The notes: a model not told the origin generated them from the sequence alone. A stretch of 53,905 bases of DNA from Mycobacteriaceae bacterium 1482268.1 (GCA_001665255.1 LZSH01000550.1:1-53905), one strand, 5' to 3'. Counted from the stretch's first letter, positions 8,966 to 18,258 are shown. Made by a program: numbers and translations.

Positions 8966-9464
8966 GCTCAGACCTTTTCGACGCGCTCGTGCAGATTTAG
9001 CAAACAATACGAGTTCGACTTCAGATTGGCAACCCGAATGGCGACCCAATGAGCTCCGCGTACGATGGCGTTTTGCTCGTAGGCGGTCGTGTCGCAGCGC
9101 AAACCAGCGCTTATTGCCATCTTCTCTTGAAAGTAGTCTTGCCATCATGGTCTCTGGCGAAGCGAATGCGACGCGCATTCGCGACTGTGGCGGAAGCGGG
9201 CGGAGCCGCTGCTGGCAGTGAATTTTTCATGTTCGTGCCGCTTTTGGTTGCTCGGCGGGCCGTCATTCGGTAAGTTGCTCTGACACTATCAATGGCTAAG
9301 GTTAGTCCATTTGCGAAGAGGCGTCGCGTGGTATTCAGATTGTGTTCGGACTTGGTCGCGGTGTCCCGGCCAAACGCCGCCATGGCCGGTGGATGTGGCG
9401 CCGGCATGCCGCGGGTCACGTCTACTTCTTTGTCGCATTCGTGCAAGATTAGCGAATTCTGATC
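8966..9464. other. Intergenic region between divergent glycosyltransferase and flippase genes
   Basis: These 499 bases between two divergent genes hold only short overlapping frames with no recognisable protein, no RNA gene and no clear repeat. The composition is less G+C-rich than in the flanking genes (for example around 9001-9030 and 9270-9350). It must carry the promoters of both polysaccharide transcription units. I could not pick a convincing -35/-10 pair. Confidence 0.5.
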
Positions 9465-10784
9465 ATGACAATCCCTCCGGAACCGGCACACGCGGAGTGT
9501 CGTTCCATTGCGCGCGTTCGGTCGGGCTTCCTCAGGTTGTTCGGCTTCGGTCTGTCAGTCCTGGTCCTCGCCGTTGCTTCCATCGTCGCGATTCCTGCGA
9601 TGGTCCGGGCAGGGGGCGAAGTCGCGTGGGGCGCGATTGTGCTCGGACAATCGATCGGGGCCATCGGTGCGGTCATCGTCGGCTACGGCTGGGGCCTGAC
9701 GGGTCCGGCCCGGATCGCGGGTAGCGATGCGACGCGAAGACGGGCTGAGTTTGTCGAATCGATCCTCGTCAAGCTGGCGCTGTTGCTACCTGTATGTGCG
9801 ATCACCGCGTCGATCGCCTTCGCGCTTGCGCCAAGCAGACCGGCCTATGCGGCGGTTGGAGCCATTGCAGCGACCACTTCGGGGCTTACCGCCGCCTGGT
9901 ACTTCGTGGGCGTAGCGCGGCCATACGCAATGCTCATCCTCGAGACGCTGCCCCGGGCAGGGGGAACCGCGGTAGGCGTCGCTTTGATGGATATCGGCCA
10001 CAACGTCATCGCTGGGCCCGGCTGCATGTTCCTCGGAATAGTCGGCGGCTTCCTGATCTCGTCGTCATGGGTGTTCACGACCACGAATCGCGATGGCGCG
10101 CAGCGGGTTCCGCGCCCGTCACTGATATCGGTGCTGAAGGCGCAGCGCCACGGGATCGCGTCGAACGTCGGAACCACCGCCTATGCCGCCGCGCCGCTCA
10201 TGATCGTTTCTGTCGTCGTCCCTGCTACGCAGCCGGCGTTCGCCCTCGCGGACAAGGTGGGAACTCAAATCAACGTCGCATTGGCTCCCATCGCCACCGT
10301 GTTGCAAGGTTGGGTGCCCCGGGTTACCGGGCCAGCTCGCGCGAAACGAGCCGAGGTTGCATTGATCGCCTCGTTGGGGATCGCGATTGTGCTCTTCATC
10401 GGAACGGCACTCATTGCCCCGACACTGACGAACTGGCTCGGAAACAGCGAGATCTCGTTGTCCTGGACCGTCATGGGTCTGATGGCAGCCTGCACGGCAG
10501 CCGCATTCCTCGACCTCGTTATCCAGTGTGCGGTGTTGGCGCCTTACAACCGGCTCGATGTCGCCGTACGAGCTTTGATCGTGAGTTCGATGATCGGACT
10601 ACCACTGGTGGCGGTCGGAGCCAAACTGTTCGGAACCGTCGGTGCGCTCAGCGGTGTCCTCGCAGGATTGCTAATATGCGCAGGCATCGAAGCTATCGAG
10701 TACGTGCGCAGCATCAGGCCACTGGGTCGGGACGCGGATCACGATCCGAGCGACGCGACGCGTGTGGAGCTATCGCTTCCGTAG
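9465..10784 (+). CDS. Wzx-like polysaccharide flippase
   Basis: This 439-residue integral membrane protein has about 12 hydrophobic segments, spread evenly from residue 20 to 420 (for example LFGFGLSVLVLAVASIVAIP and ALIVSSMIGLPLVAVGAKLF). The pattern is that of the MOP/PST flippases, which move undecaprenyl- or decaprenyl-linked repeat units across the membrane. It stands alone on the plus strand between two minus-strand transcription units, converging with the glycosyltransferase at 10786 (1-base gap). A Wzx assignment fits the presence of Wzz; Wzx proteins are too divergent for a certain call without a search. No Wzy polymerase was found nearby. Confidence 0.72.
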   Translation: MTIPPEPAHAECRSIARVRSGFLRLFGFGLSVLVLAVASIVAIPAMVRAGGEVAWGAIVLGQSIGAIGAVIVGYGWGLTGPARIAGSDATRRRAEFVESILVKLALLLPVCAITASIAFALAPSRPAYAAVGAIAATTSGLTAAWYFVGVARPYAMLILETLPRAGGTAVGVALMDIGHNVIAGPGCMFLGIVGGFLISSSWVFTTTNRDGAQRVPRPSLISVLKAQRHGIASNVGTTAYAAAPLMIVSVVVPATQPAFALADKVGTQINVALAPIATVLQGWVPRVTGPARAKRAEVALIASLGIAIVLFIGTALIAPTLTNWLGNSEISLSWTVMGLMAACTAAAFLDLVIQCAVLAPYNRLDVAVRALIVSSMIGLPLVAVGAKLFGTVGALSGVLAGLLICAGIEAIEYVRSIRPLGRDADHDPSDATRVELSLP

Positions 10785-10785
10785 G

Positions 10786-11904
10786 TCAGGCCAGCATCTC
10801 TTGCACGCCGCGAGCGAAGTTTTCGACCATATCGCTGACCGACGGATATTGCTTGCCCGTGTGTTGCCGTACTTGCCGACTGTCATTTGTGTGATCAAGT
10901 ATCAGGTTCCCGAAGTCGGTGACATTATCCGGTGTCAGGAGCACGTCGTCGCCGGGTTCGAGGTACTCATACTCGGGGCCATGAAATTTCCAGTCGGTTG
11001 TCAGGATGGGAATGCCGACGGCCATGGACTCGACAGCGAGCAGGCCGATTCGTCCAGGATTCACCAGGCCCTCTGCGGACCGCAGAAGTAGCGCCTTCTC
11101 TTGCGAGCCAACGTATCCGAGCATGACGACCTGTCCGCGTGTCACGGCAGACGAAAGCAGGCTTTCTTGGTCGCCCCGGCCACCGACGAGCAGTTTGACT
11201 TCATGGTCGTGCTTCCATATGTAGTCCAGAACTTCTGCCAGGAAGTCAATCCGCTTCGGAGCATCAAGACCGCCGATGAATCCGAACGTCTTTCCGGCGG
11301 TCAAGCGATGGTGGTCTTGAAACTCGCTGACATCACTTTGAGGAATCGAGTTGTAGGCGCCCAATAGTTCGGACACGTCCGTGGAGTTCATCACCGGCGT
11401 GACCTTTTCGGGCCTCACGCCTGTCGTGACGGCGAAATCGGCACCGGATTCCGTATACGCGAAGACGTGGTCGCTCCGCCTCATCTGGTATCGCTCGATC
11501 GCGAGGTCCAGTGGATTCCCGGCCTTGGTTGCAGGAGCGACGTGGCCCCAGACTCCTACCCTTCTTTTCGAGGTCCACTTCCGCAGAAGTTCCATCGTGA
11601 GATCCAGCGACGTCCCGCAAAGTGCCATCACGACGCCGTCGCAGTCGCGCCAATAGCGGTCCGTCCCATAGCCATAGAAACGCGGACCGTCACTTCCGAT
11701 CACAATCTGGCGCGGAGAGGCTTGCAGCAGCCAGGGGGTCGTTGTGCCGATGTCGCTTCGGACTGCGTGCGACCCGGTCGGTCTACCCGCCACAACCACG
11801 CAGTCGATCCCATTGTCCGCCAACCGCTCAACCAAACCGGTGAAGAACCCGACCCTGTACTGGGGTAGATAGTCCTGCACGATAGCGACCCGTGCGGCAA
11901 TCAT
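10786..11904 (-). CDS. Glycosyltransferase (GT-B, family-4-like)
   Basis: This 372-residue protein starts ARVAIVQDYLPQYRVGFF. It has a GT-B linker-type segment (TFGFIGGLDAPKRIDFLAEVL) and a donor-site region VNPGRIGLLAVESMAVGIPI with the conserved Glu-Ser. It probably adds one sugar of the repeat unit. Its coding sequence is less G+C-rich than that of the flanking sterol genes. It lies downstream of asnB on the same strand with a 144-base gap, so it could be transcribed from its own promoter or from read-through. The sugar donor and acceptor are unknown. Confidence 0.72.
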   Translation of the reverse strand: MIAARVAIVQDYLPQYRVGFFTGLVERLADNGIDCVVVAGRPTGSHAVRSDIGTTTPWLLQASPRQIVIGSDGPRFYGYGTDRYWRDCDGVVMALCGTSLDLTMELLRKWTSKRRVGVWGHVAPATKAGNPLDLAIERYQMRRSDHVFAYTESGADFAVTTGVRPEKVTPVMNSTDVSELLGAYNSIPQSDVSEFQDHHRLTAGKTFGFIGGLDAPKRIDFLAEVLDYIWKHDHEVKLLVGGRGDQESLLSSAVTRGQVVMLGYVGSQEKALLLRSAEGLVNPGRIGLLAVESMAVGIPILTTDWKFHGPEYEYLEPGDDVLLTPDNVTDFGNLILDHTNDSRQVRQHTGKQYPSVSDMVENFARGVQEMLA

Positions 11905-12048
11905 GTGTTGACCATCCTGTAGTCTGGGCCAAGTCGCTTGCCCTGCAAAAGATTTGGTATATTCATACGATGGGAGCCTCCCAGCGATCTGACAGGTAAG
12001 GAACGTCTTGTTTGCCCGGCCGGTCCATCGCTGGCTCGAAACAGGCGG

Positions 12049-13908
12049 TTATCTCGTGGCCGGGACACAGGTACGCAACCAGAGTTCTGTGGTCAGGAGC
12101 CGGTAGAGGTGGAGCCCGGCGCCACCGCGGCCCGCCGCGTGATGCTCGATGAGGCGCCTGACCCGCTTGGGACGGCAATAAGTCCGAATCTTGGCGTCGG
12201 AGGACAACAGCAGAGATTTCAAGACCTCCCCGTCGTTGGCCGCAAGCCAGGAGTCGGCGGGAGTCGGATAGCCCTGCTTGTCACGACGATTGGCGATGAT
12301 CTGAAGGTCGACAGTCCGGAGATGGTCGCGCAGGATTCGTTTCGTCTCGCCCTCGCCGACCTTGAAATCACCCGGTAGCGATGCGGCGAACTCGACAAGC
12401 CGATAGTCGAGGAACGGCAGTCGGTTTTCGACCGAATGGGCCATGCTGATGGCGTCGCCGTAGTGCAGCAGTGCGGGCAGGACATCGCGCGTGAGGTCGT
12501 TGCCGAGTCGCTCGTTGACCGTTCGTGCCGGGTCTGGCAGCTTGGTCTCGAACCGTTGGACAAAGTCGGGGTCGAGCGTTCCGAGCGCTCCTACTCTGCG
12601 CCGGTACGCCTGGGTCGCGAACGTTGTCCGCTCTCTGATGAGGAACAGTGATAGCCACAGGAACGAAAACGTCTTCGTGTACGACCTGAAGTCGCGGGCG
12701 AACGTTGTCGCCCGGCGTCGGGACAGCGAATCCCAAAGCGCCAGAGCCGCATACTGGGTGTAGCCACCCAGCAACTCGTCTGCTCCCTGACCCTCGAGGA
12801 GGACCGGGATGCCTGCTGAGCGTGCCCGCTGCATGATCTTCCAGAGCGGAAAGACCGCTGGAGAGCTGCCCGGTCCGTCCATGTGCCAGACGACCCGCTT
12901 CAGAACGTCGAGCCAGTCGCTTGCGTCCGCGGATACCTCCTCGAGGTCGACACGGTCATACTTGCCGGCCACCGTTCGTGCCCAGTTGCGCTCGTCGATG
13001 GGCCCGGTGTCCGCCGTTGCGTCGTACACGGAGGTAAACGCCCGCAACATGTTTCCGGTAGAGCCGGTCGCCGACACGGCCGAGGAAAGGATCGCGGAGG
13101 AGTCCAGTCCTCCCGACAGGGTGAAGCCGACCGGGACGTCGCTTCGCATCCGGATCCGAACGGCGTCCTCGAACAGGTCACCGAAGCTTTCCAGTGCCTG
13201 CCGGTAGTCGCAGGCATCGTCGGACGGAGTCGGCGGAGTCCAGTACCGGCGAATCGCAAATGACGAAGTGTCGGGATCGTAAGTGCCGCATTGCCCGGGC
13301 TGAAGCATGTGAATGCCGGCATAGAACGTGCGATCGCTCCCATAGAGAGCGCCCTCGCCGAGCAAGGCATATACCGAGGCGTCGTCGGCCTTGCGCAATT
13401 CTGGATGAAGTTCGAGAAGTGCTTTCGGCTCGGAGGCGACCGACAACCCGCCGTTGGAACGCGTGTAGTACAACGGCTTTACCCCGAGCCGGTCTCTTGC
13501 GAAGAACGCTCTGCCGCTACGTGGATCCCAGATGAGAAAGCTCCACATGCCATTGAGCCGATCAAGGGCGGCCGCGCCCCACTTCAGGTACGCGGCGAGG
13601 AGAACCTCGGTATCGGATCGGGTGCGAAAGACGTGGCCGGCCGCTTCGAGTTCGGCTCGCAACTCGATGTAATTGTAGATCTCACCGTTGTAGGTGATGA
13701 CCGTCCCAGTCGGTTCGTGAACCATCGGTTGGTGGCCACCAGGGCTCAAATCGATGATCGATAACCGGCGGTGTCCGAGCCACGCATGCTGGTCAGCCCA
13801 CGAACCCTCGTCGTCCGGACCTCGGTGAGTTAGTATGCGCAGGGCGTCCTGGCGACGGGAACCGAGCCTCGCGTGGCCTTCCCCGACCACGGCAACTATG
13901 CCGCACAT
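12049..13908 (-). CDS. asnB: AsnB-like asparagine synthetase / amidotransferase of the polysaccharide locus
   Basis: This 619-residue protein has two domains. The N-terminal class-II glutaminase begins MCGIVAVVGEG, with Cys2 as the nucleophile after Met removal, plus the RHGPDDEGSW-like segment and NGEIYNY. The synthetase domain carries the PP-loop SGGLDSSAIL near residue 265 and VLLEGQGADELLGGY. The family transfers glutamine nitrogen to an adenylated carboxylate. In polysaccharide loci such enzymes are often thought to amidate uronic acids or other acidic groups, which fits the UDP-glucose dehydrogenase gene 28 bases upstream. Ordinary asparagine synthesis cannot be excluded. Confidence 0.85.
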   Translation of the reverse strand: MCGIVAVVGEGHARLGSRRQDALRILTHRGPDDEGSWADQHAWLGHRRLSIIDLSPGGHQPMVHEPTGTVITYNGEIYNYIELRAELEAAGHVFRTRSDTEVLLAAYLKWGAAALDRLNGMWSFLIWDPRSGRAFFARDRLGVKPLYYTRSNGGLSVASEPKALLELHPELRKADDASVYALLGEGALYGSDRTFYAGIHMLQPGQCGTYDPDTSSFAIRRYWTPPTPSDDACDYRQALESFGDLFEDAVRIRMRSDVPVGFTLSGGLDSSAILSSAVSATGSTGNMLRAFTSVYDATADTGPIDERNWARTVAGKYDRVDLEEVSADASDWLDVLKRVVWHMDGPGSSPAVFPLWKIMQRARSAGIPVLLEGQGADELLGGYTQYAALALWDSLSRRRATTFARDFRSYTKTFSFLWLSLFLIRERTTFATQAYRRRVGALGTLDPDFVQRFETKLPDPARTVNERLGNDLTRDVLPALLHYGDAISMAHSVENRLPFLDYRLVEFAASLPGDFKVGEGETKRILRDHLRTVDLQIIANRRDKQGYPTPADSWLAANDGEVLKSLLLSSDAKIRTYCRPKRVRRLIEHHAAGRGGAGLHLYRLLTTELWLRTCVPATR

Positions 13909-13936
13909 GACATCCGCCTCGCGGTCGTCGGGTTGT

Positions 13937-15265
13937 TCATCGTCGACCCACGCCTCGGTAATGCCAACCCGCTGCGCGCCAGGCGTCGCGGTCGAGACAG
14001 TTCCGACCGTCGATGATGCTGCGTCGCCGCACCACGGCGTCGAGGTCGCTTGGCGTCAGTTCACGGAATTGCTTCCACTCGGTGAGCACGAGCGTCACAT
14101 CCGCCCCTTCGCACGCTTCCAGGGTTGTCGTCGCATATCCAAGCGTCGGAAAGAGGCTTCGCGAGTTGTCCATCGCCTTGGGGTCGTAGACGGTTACCGA
14201 GGCGCCCTGCAGTTGAATCTGTCCCGCAATGTTCAGCGCAGGCGAGTCCCTGACATCGTCGGAGTCGGGTTTGAATGCGGCCCCGAGCACAGCCACCCGC
14301 GCGCCTATCAGGGAACCGCCGACGAGTTCGCGGGTGAGCTCCATCATCTGCGCGCGGCGCCGCATGTTGATGCTGTCCACCTCGCGCAGGAAGGTCAGTG
14401 CCTGGCTGGCGCCGAGTTCTCCTGCCCGGGCCATGAACGCACGAATGTCCTTGGGCAGGCAACCACCGCCGAAGCCGATGCCTGCATTGAGGAACTTGCG
14501 ACCGATGCGTGCGTCGTGGCCGATCGCGTCGGCGAGCACCGATACGTCGGCTCCGGTCACCTCACACATCTCGGCCATGGCGTTGATGAACGAGATCTTC
14601 GTCGCCAGAAAGGCATTCGCTGAAGCCTTCACCAGCTCTGCGGTTTCCAGATCAGTTACCAGAAACGGAATTTCTTGGTCGATGAGGGCGGCATACACCT
14701 CGTGTGCGACCTGTTCGGCGCGTCCTGGACGATCCTTGTCGACGCCCAGCACAATGCGATCGGGACGCAGGGTGTCTTGGACTGCGAACCCCTCACGAAG
14801 AAACTCGGGGTTCCAGGCGACCTCGACGGCATCTCCTGCCGGCGCCAGCTCACGTGCGCGCGCACCCAATCGCGCCGCGGTTTTCACGGGTACCGTCGAC
14901 TTGCCGAATATCACCGACGGTAATGTCAGCAGCGGGGCCAGGGTCTCGATGACGGCATCGACGTATCTCAGGTCCGCGGCGAACTCGCCCTGCTTCTGCG
15001 GCGTTGCGACCGCGACGAAATGGACATCCGCGAACTCAGCGGCCTCTTCATACGACGACGTGAATCTCAGTCGACCGGCGTCCACGTTGCGCTTGAGCAC
15101 GTCGTCGAGCCCCGGCTCGTAAAAAGGAACCTCGCCGCTGGAAAGTTTCGCGAGCTTACCTGCGTCGATATCGACGCCGAGCACGTCGTGGCCCAACTCG
15201 GCCATACAAGCCGCATGGGTGGCACCGAGGTAACCGGTTCCGTACACCGCGATATGGCGACCCAT
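13937..15265 (-). CDS. ugd: UDP-glucose 6-dehydrogenase
   Basis: This 442-residue enzyme oxidises UDP-glucose twice to UDP-glucuronate with NAD. The Rossmann start GRHIAVYGTGYLGATHAACM, the FGKSTVPVKTA segment, WNPEFLREGFA, the catalytic-cysteine region NAGIGFGGGCLPKDIRAF and VAVLGAAFKPDSDDVRDSP are all present. The ATG at 15265 gives the usual family start; the longer frame to 15340 has no support. It is the first gene of the asnB-side transcription unit. UDP-glucuronate would supply an acidic sugar to the polymer. Confidence 0.92.
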   Translation of the reverse strand: MGRHIAVYGTGYLGATHAACMAELGHDVLGVDIDAGKLAKLSSGEVPFYEPGLDDVLKRNVDAGRLRFTSSYEEAAEFADVHFVAVATPQKQGEFAADLRYVDAVIETLAPLLTLPSVIFGKSTVPVKTAARLGARARELAPAGDAVEVAWNPEFLREGFAVQDTLRPDRIVLGVDKDRPGRAEQVAHEVYAALIDQEIPFLVTDLETAELVKASANAFLATKISFINAMAEMCEVTGADVSVLADAIGHDARIGRKFLNAGIGFGGGCLPKDIRAFMARAGELGASQALTFLREVDSINMRRRAQMMELTRELVGGSLIGARVAVLGAAFKPDSDDVRDSPALNIAGQIQLQGASVTVYDPKAMDNSRSLFPTLGYATTTLEACEGADVTLVLTEWKQFRELTPSDLDAVVRRRSIIDGRNCLDRDAWRAAGWHYRGVGRR

Positions 15266-15631
15266 CAACGGTCTCCCGATCCGCTCAACGCCCTGGTGGA
15301 TCGACTTTCCACTGCGGTTCCCCGATCTTCTGAGACTCATCGACAGGTCGAGAGCAACTACCCATCCGCAATCTTTAACATACTATGCACGACGTTGCCA
15401 TATTCGCGCAACTGCGCGCAAAGATACGCGCAGACTCCGCAAGAATTACCGCATACGCTGGATATATAACGAACCTAGCTGATTTGAACCGAAGTCTGAG
15501 AAAAAATAGCTAAATCACCAAACGTGCAGATATGGCGAATCGACTAAGCGCGTGGAGCAGGCATCCAGGGCTGCCCAGGCGCAGACCTACCAGAAGAGTC
15601 CTGCGATTTTGAGTGATGAAACGGGTGAGAG
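15266..15631. other. A+T-rich intergenic boundary between polysaccharide and sterol regions
   Basis: These 366 bases hold no supported gene. The part from about 15,360 to 15,540 is clearly richer in A+T than either flank (runs such as gatatataac and gagaaaaaatagc). It contains an inverted repeat with perfect 6-bp arms, tgcgcg/cgcgca, at 15,413-15,432. It presumably carries the ugd promoter on the left. On the right lies the end of the kstD-MaoC operon; no clear terminator hairpin with a T run was seen. Confidence 0.6.
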
Positions 15632-16492
15632 CTAGACCGGCAGCAGCTCGACGCCGGCCAGCGCCACGGCGTCGTCGCGTTCGGGTGCAGTGACGACGGC
15701 GCGGAAGCCGTCGCCTTCTTTCCAGACGCTCGCCTTCAGCGTCTCGCCGGGAAAGACCACGCCCGCGAAGCGCGCCCCATACGACCCGACACGGGCAGTG
15801 TCGCCGTCGAGCAGCACGTCGACCAGCGCCTTACACGTCATGCCGTAGGTGCACAGGCCGTGCAGGATCGGTTTCGGAAAGCCTGCGGCTGAAGCGAATT
15901 CCGGATCGGAGTGCAGCGGGTTGCGGTCTCCGCACATCCGATACAGCAGTGCCTGCTGCGGCGATGTCGCGATCGAAAGCTCGAAGTCGGGTGCCCGCTC
16001 CGGCGGTTCGGAGGACGTCGACGGCCCGCGTTCACCACCGAACCCGCCTTCACCGCGCGCAAAGATCGACCGTTTCTGCGTCCACAACGGCGTACCGTCG
16101 GGCGTCTTCACCGTCGTCTCCGACCAGATCACCGCGGCCTTGCCCTTGTCCCAGATGTCGGTGAACTTCGTGACCGCGATACCGGTACCCGACGGCGGGA
16201 TCGGCGCCGGTGCCGACACCGCCTCGCTGGCGTGCAATACCCTGCTCAACTCGATGTCGATGCCGGGGAACTTGACCGTCGGCGCCGTGGTGTCGTGAAA
16301 GCTGGCAGCCACATTGCCGAACGTCGGCAGCACCTGCGGGGTGTTGTCGACGAGGTATCTCAGCTCGCGCTTGTCCATCGGGTCCTGACCCGCGCCGAGA
16401 GCGAGATGGTACAGCTGGATATCGCTACTGCTCCAAGAGAATTCGACCGGATCCAGCTCGGCGCCGAGCGCCTGGTCCAGGTTGATCGGCAT
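15632..16492 (-). CDS. chsH3: MaoC-like 2-enoyl-CoA hydratase (Rv3538 homologue)
   Basis: This 286-residue double hot-dog hydratase of the MaoC type has the hydratase-2 signature near residues 190-215: YRMCGDRNPLHSDPEFA with the catalytic Asp and His, and GFPKPILHGLCTYG. The N-terminal half is a degenerate hot-dog. It should hydrate a steroid side-chain enoyl-CoA during beta-oxidation. The ATG at 16492 lies one base after the kstD stop, the same order as Rv3537-Rv3538 in M. tuberculosis. The name hsd4B is also used for this family; the chsH3 symbol is from memory. Confidence 0.85.
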   Translation of the reverse strand: MPINLDQALGAELDPVEFSWSSSDIQLYHLALGAGQDPMDKRELRYLVDNTPQVLPTFGNVAASFHDTTAPTVKFPGIDIELSRVLHASEAVSAPAPIPPSGTGIAVTKFTDIWDKGKAAVIWSETTVKTPDGTPLWTQKRSIFARGEGGFGGERGPSTSSEPPERAPDFELSIATSPQQALLYRMCGDRNPLHSDPEFASAAGFPKPILHGLCTYGMTCKALVDVLLDGDTARVGSYGARFAGVVFPGETLKASVWKEGDGFRAVVTAPERDDAVALAGVELLPV

Positions 16493-16493
16493 A

Positions 16494-18185
16494 TCAGGCC
16501 TTCCCCGCAACGTGCAGCGCCGCCAGATACCCGAACGCCATCGCGGGTCCGATCGTGCCGCCCGGCCCAGGATACGTGTGGCCCATCACCGGAGCGCTGA
16601 CATTGCCCGCGGCGTAGAGCCCGTCGATCACCGAACCGTCATCGCGCAATGCGCGACCATGGACGTCGGTGCGGATGCCGCCCTTGGTCCCCAAGTCTCC
16701 GGGCACCATCTTCGCCGCGTAGTAGGGCGCATGGCTGATCTCACCGAGGTTCGGATTCGGCTTGTTGGTCGGATCGCCGTAGTAGCGGTCGTAGGCACTC
16801 TCGCCGCGATGGAAATCGTCGTCGGTGCCCGAACGTGCAAAGCCGTTGAACCGCTCTACCGTCGCCTTGAGCGCATCGGCCGGCAGCCCCGCCTTGGCGG
16901 CCAGTTCCTCCAACGTGGCGGCCGTGACGATCACCCCGGACTCCAGCCACTTACGCGGAATACGCTGTCCCGGCTGCAATCCCGCGAAGATGTAGCGGTC
17001 GCGGTACTGCTGGTCGAAGATCAGCCAAGCCGGAATGTTCTCCCCCGGCCCAGGGCCCTGGCCGTACTCGCCGCCGTACATGTGGTGGCACGCCTCGACA
17101 TACGGCATCGACTCGTTCATGAAACGGTTGCCCGACATGTTCACGATGATCGACCCTGGCGAGTTGCGCTCGGACAAGGCGAACCACGGCGCACCGACAA
17201 GCGGCACCGTCGGGCCCCACCACGCGTCCTCCATGATGTCCAACGCGGCGCCGAGTTTTTCGCCGGCGAGGATGCCGTCGCCGGTGTTGGCCTTGGCCCC
17301 GACCGTCCACTCCGTGGTGATCGGAGCCCGCTGGTACTTCACCCGCATCTGCTCGTTGTGCTCGAAACCGCCGGAGCCGAGGATCACACCGCGCCGGGCT
17401 CGGATCAGTTCAGGCTCAGCTGATTCCGGCGCGTTGCTGTCGCGGACGTAGATTCCGCGTACCACGCCGTCCTCGACGTACAGGTCGGTCATCGCGGTGT
17501 TGAGCCGCACCGGCACCCCAGCCTGCTGCAGACCGATCCGCAGCGGCGCGATCAACGCGCGGCCCATGCCGACCAGGTTCTTGCCGGTGGCCTTGGCCCA
17601 CATGGTGCGCGCGCCCACCTTGAGGCTGCGCAGGACACCGCGGGGATGACGCTTGAGCATGTTCAGGCGAACATAATCCTGCTGCATCACAACGACATTC
17701 AGCGGAACCTTGCCGTACGGCGGTTCCAGGCCCGCCAGATCGGCGCCGAGCTTCTTGGCGTTGAACGGCTTCGGTTCGATCGAGCGGCCGCCCGGCCTGC
17801 CGCCGGGTGACTCCGGGTAGTAATCGGAGTAGCCCGGCACCCAGCACATCTTCAGCGGGGTGTGCTTCAGCACGAAGGACAGCATCTCGGGGGCGCGGTC
17901 GAGGTAGGTGTCGATGCGCTCGGGCTCGACCACGTCGCCGATGATGTGGTGAAGGTAGGTGCGCGCGGCTTCGGGCGTATCGCTGACCCCGTCGCGCTTG
18001 AGCACCTCGTTGTTCGGGATCCACACTCCGCCGCCTGACCGGGCGGTCGAACCGCCATAGTGCGGGGCCTTCTCCACGACTACTGTTGAGAGGCCCTGAT
18101 GAGCGGCGGTGAGGGCAGCAACCATGCCGGCGGCACCGCTTCCCACCACGACCACGTCAAACTCCGGGCACTCCTGTCCTGTCAT
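16494..18185 (-). CDS. kstD: 3-ketosteroid delta1-dehydrogenase
   Basis: This 563-residue flavoprotein, the same length as I recall for M. tuberculosis KstD, introduces the 1,2 double bond into ring A of 3-ketosteroids. It works with KshA/KshB to open ring B. The FAD site DVVVVGSGAAGMVAAL begins at about residue 10; KAPHYGGSTARSGGG follows, and the C-terminal end keeps YPGPGGTIGPAMAFGYLAAL. The ATG at 18185 (MTGQECPEFDVVV) matches the family start. A KstR site begins only one base upstream of the start codon, so the transcript must be leaderless or nearly so. It is divergent from hsaE. Confidence 0.96.
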   Translation of the reverse strand: MTGQECPEFDVVVVGSGAAGMVAALTAAHQGLSTVVVEKAPHYGGSTARSGGGVWIPNNEVLKRDGVSDTPEAARTYLHHIIGDVVEPERIDTYLDRAPEMLSFVLKHTPLKMCWVPGYSDYYPESPGGRPGGRSIEPKPFNAKKLGADLAGLEPPYGKVPLNVVVMQQDYVRLNMLKRHPRGVLRSLKVGARTMWAKATGKNLVGMGRALIAPLRIGLQQAGVPVRLNTAMTDLYVEDGVVRGIYVRDSNAPESAEPELIRARRGVILGSGGFEHNEQMRVKYQRAPITTEWTVGAKANTGDGILAGEKLGAALDIMEDAWWGPTVPLVGAPWFALSERNSPGSIIVNMSGNRFMNESMPYVEACHHMYGGEYGQGPGPGENIPAWLIFDQQYRDRYIFAGLQPGQRIPRKWLESGVIVTAATLEELAAKAGLPADALKATVERFNGFARSGTDDDFHRGESAYDRYYGDPTNKPNPNLGEISHAPYYAAKMVPGDLGTKGGIRTDVHGRALRDDGSVIDGLYAAGNVSAPVMGHTYPGPGGTIGPAMAFGYLAALHVAGKA

Positions 18186-18186
18186 G

Positions 18187-18200
18187 TAGAACACGTTATA
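18187..18200. promoter_or_regulatory. KstR operator between kstD and hsaE
   Basis: The sequence tagaacacgttata fits the KstR consensus T-N2-AAC-N2-GTT-N2-A fully. It lies between divergent kstD (one base away) and hsaE, so one repressor site probably controls both transcripts. Confidence 0.85.
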
Positions 18201-18258
18201 GAATTGCCCTGCCGCCGAACAACTGCGCCGGTCGGACAACACGAGGGGAATTCGCCTG

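Noticed and set aside
15361..15540. A tRNA or other RNA gene in the A+T-rich seam
   Set aside because: No cloverleaf or conserved RNA feature could be drawn; only a short inverted repeat is visible.
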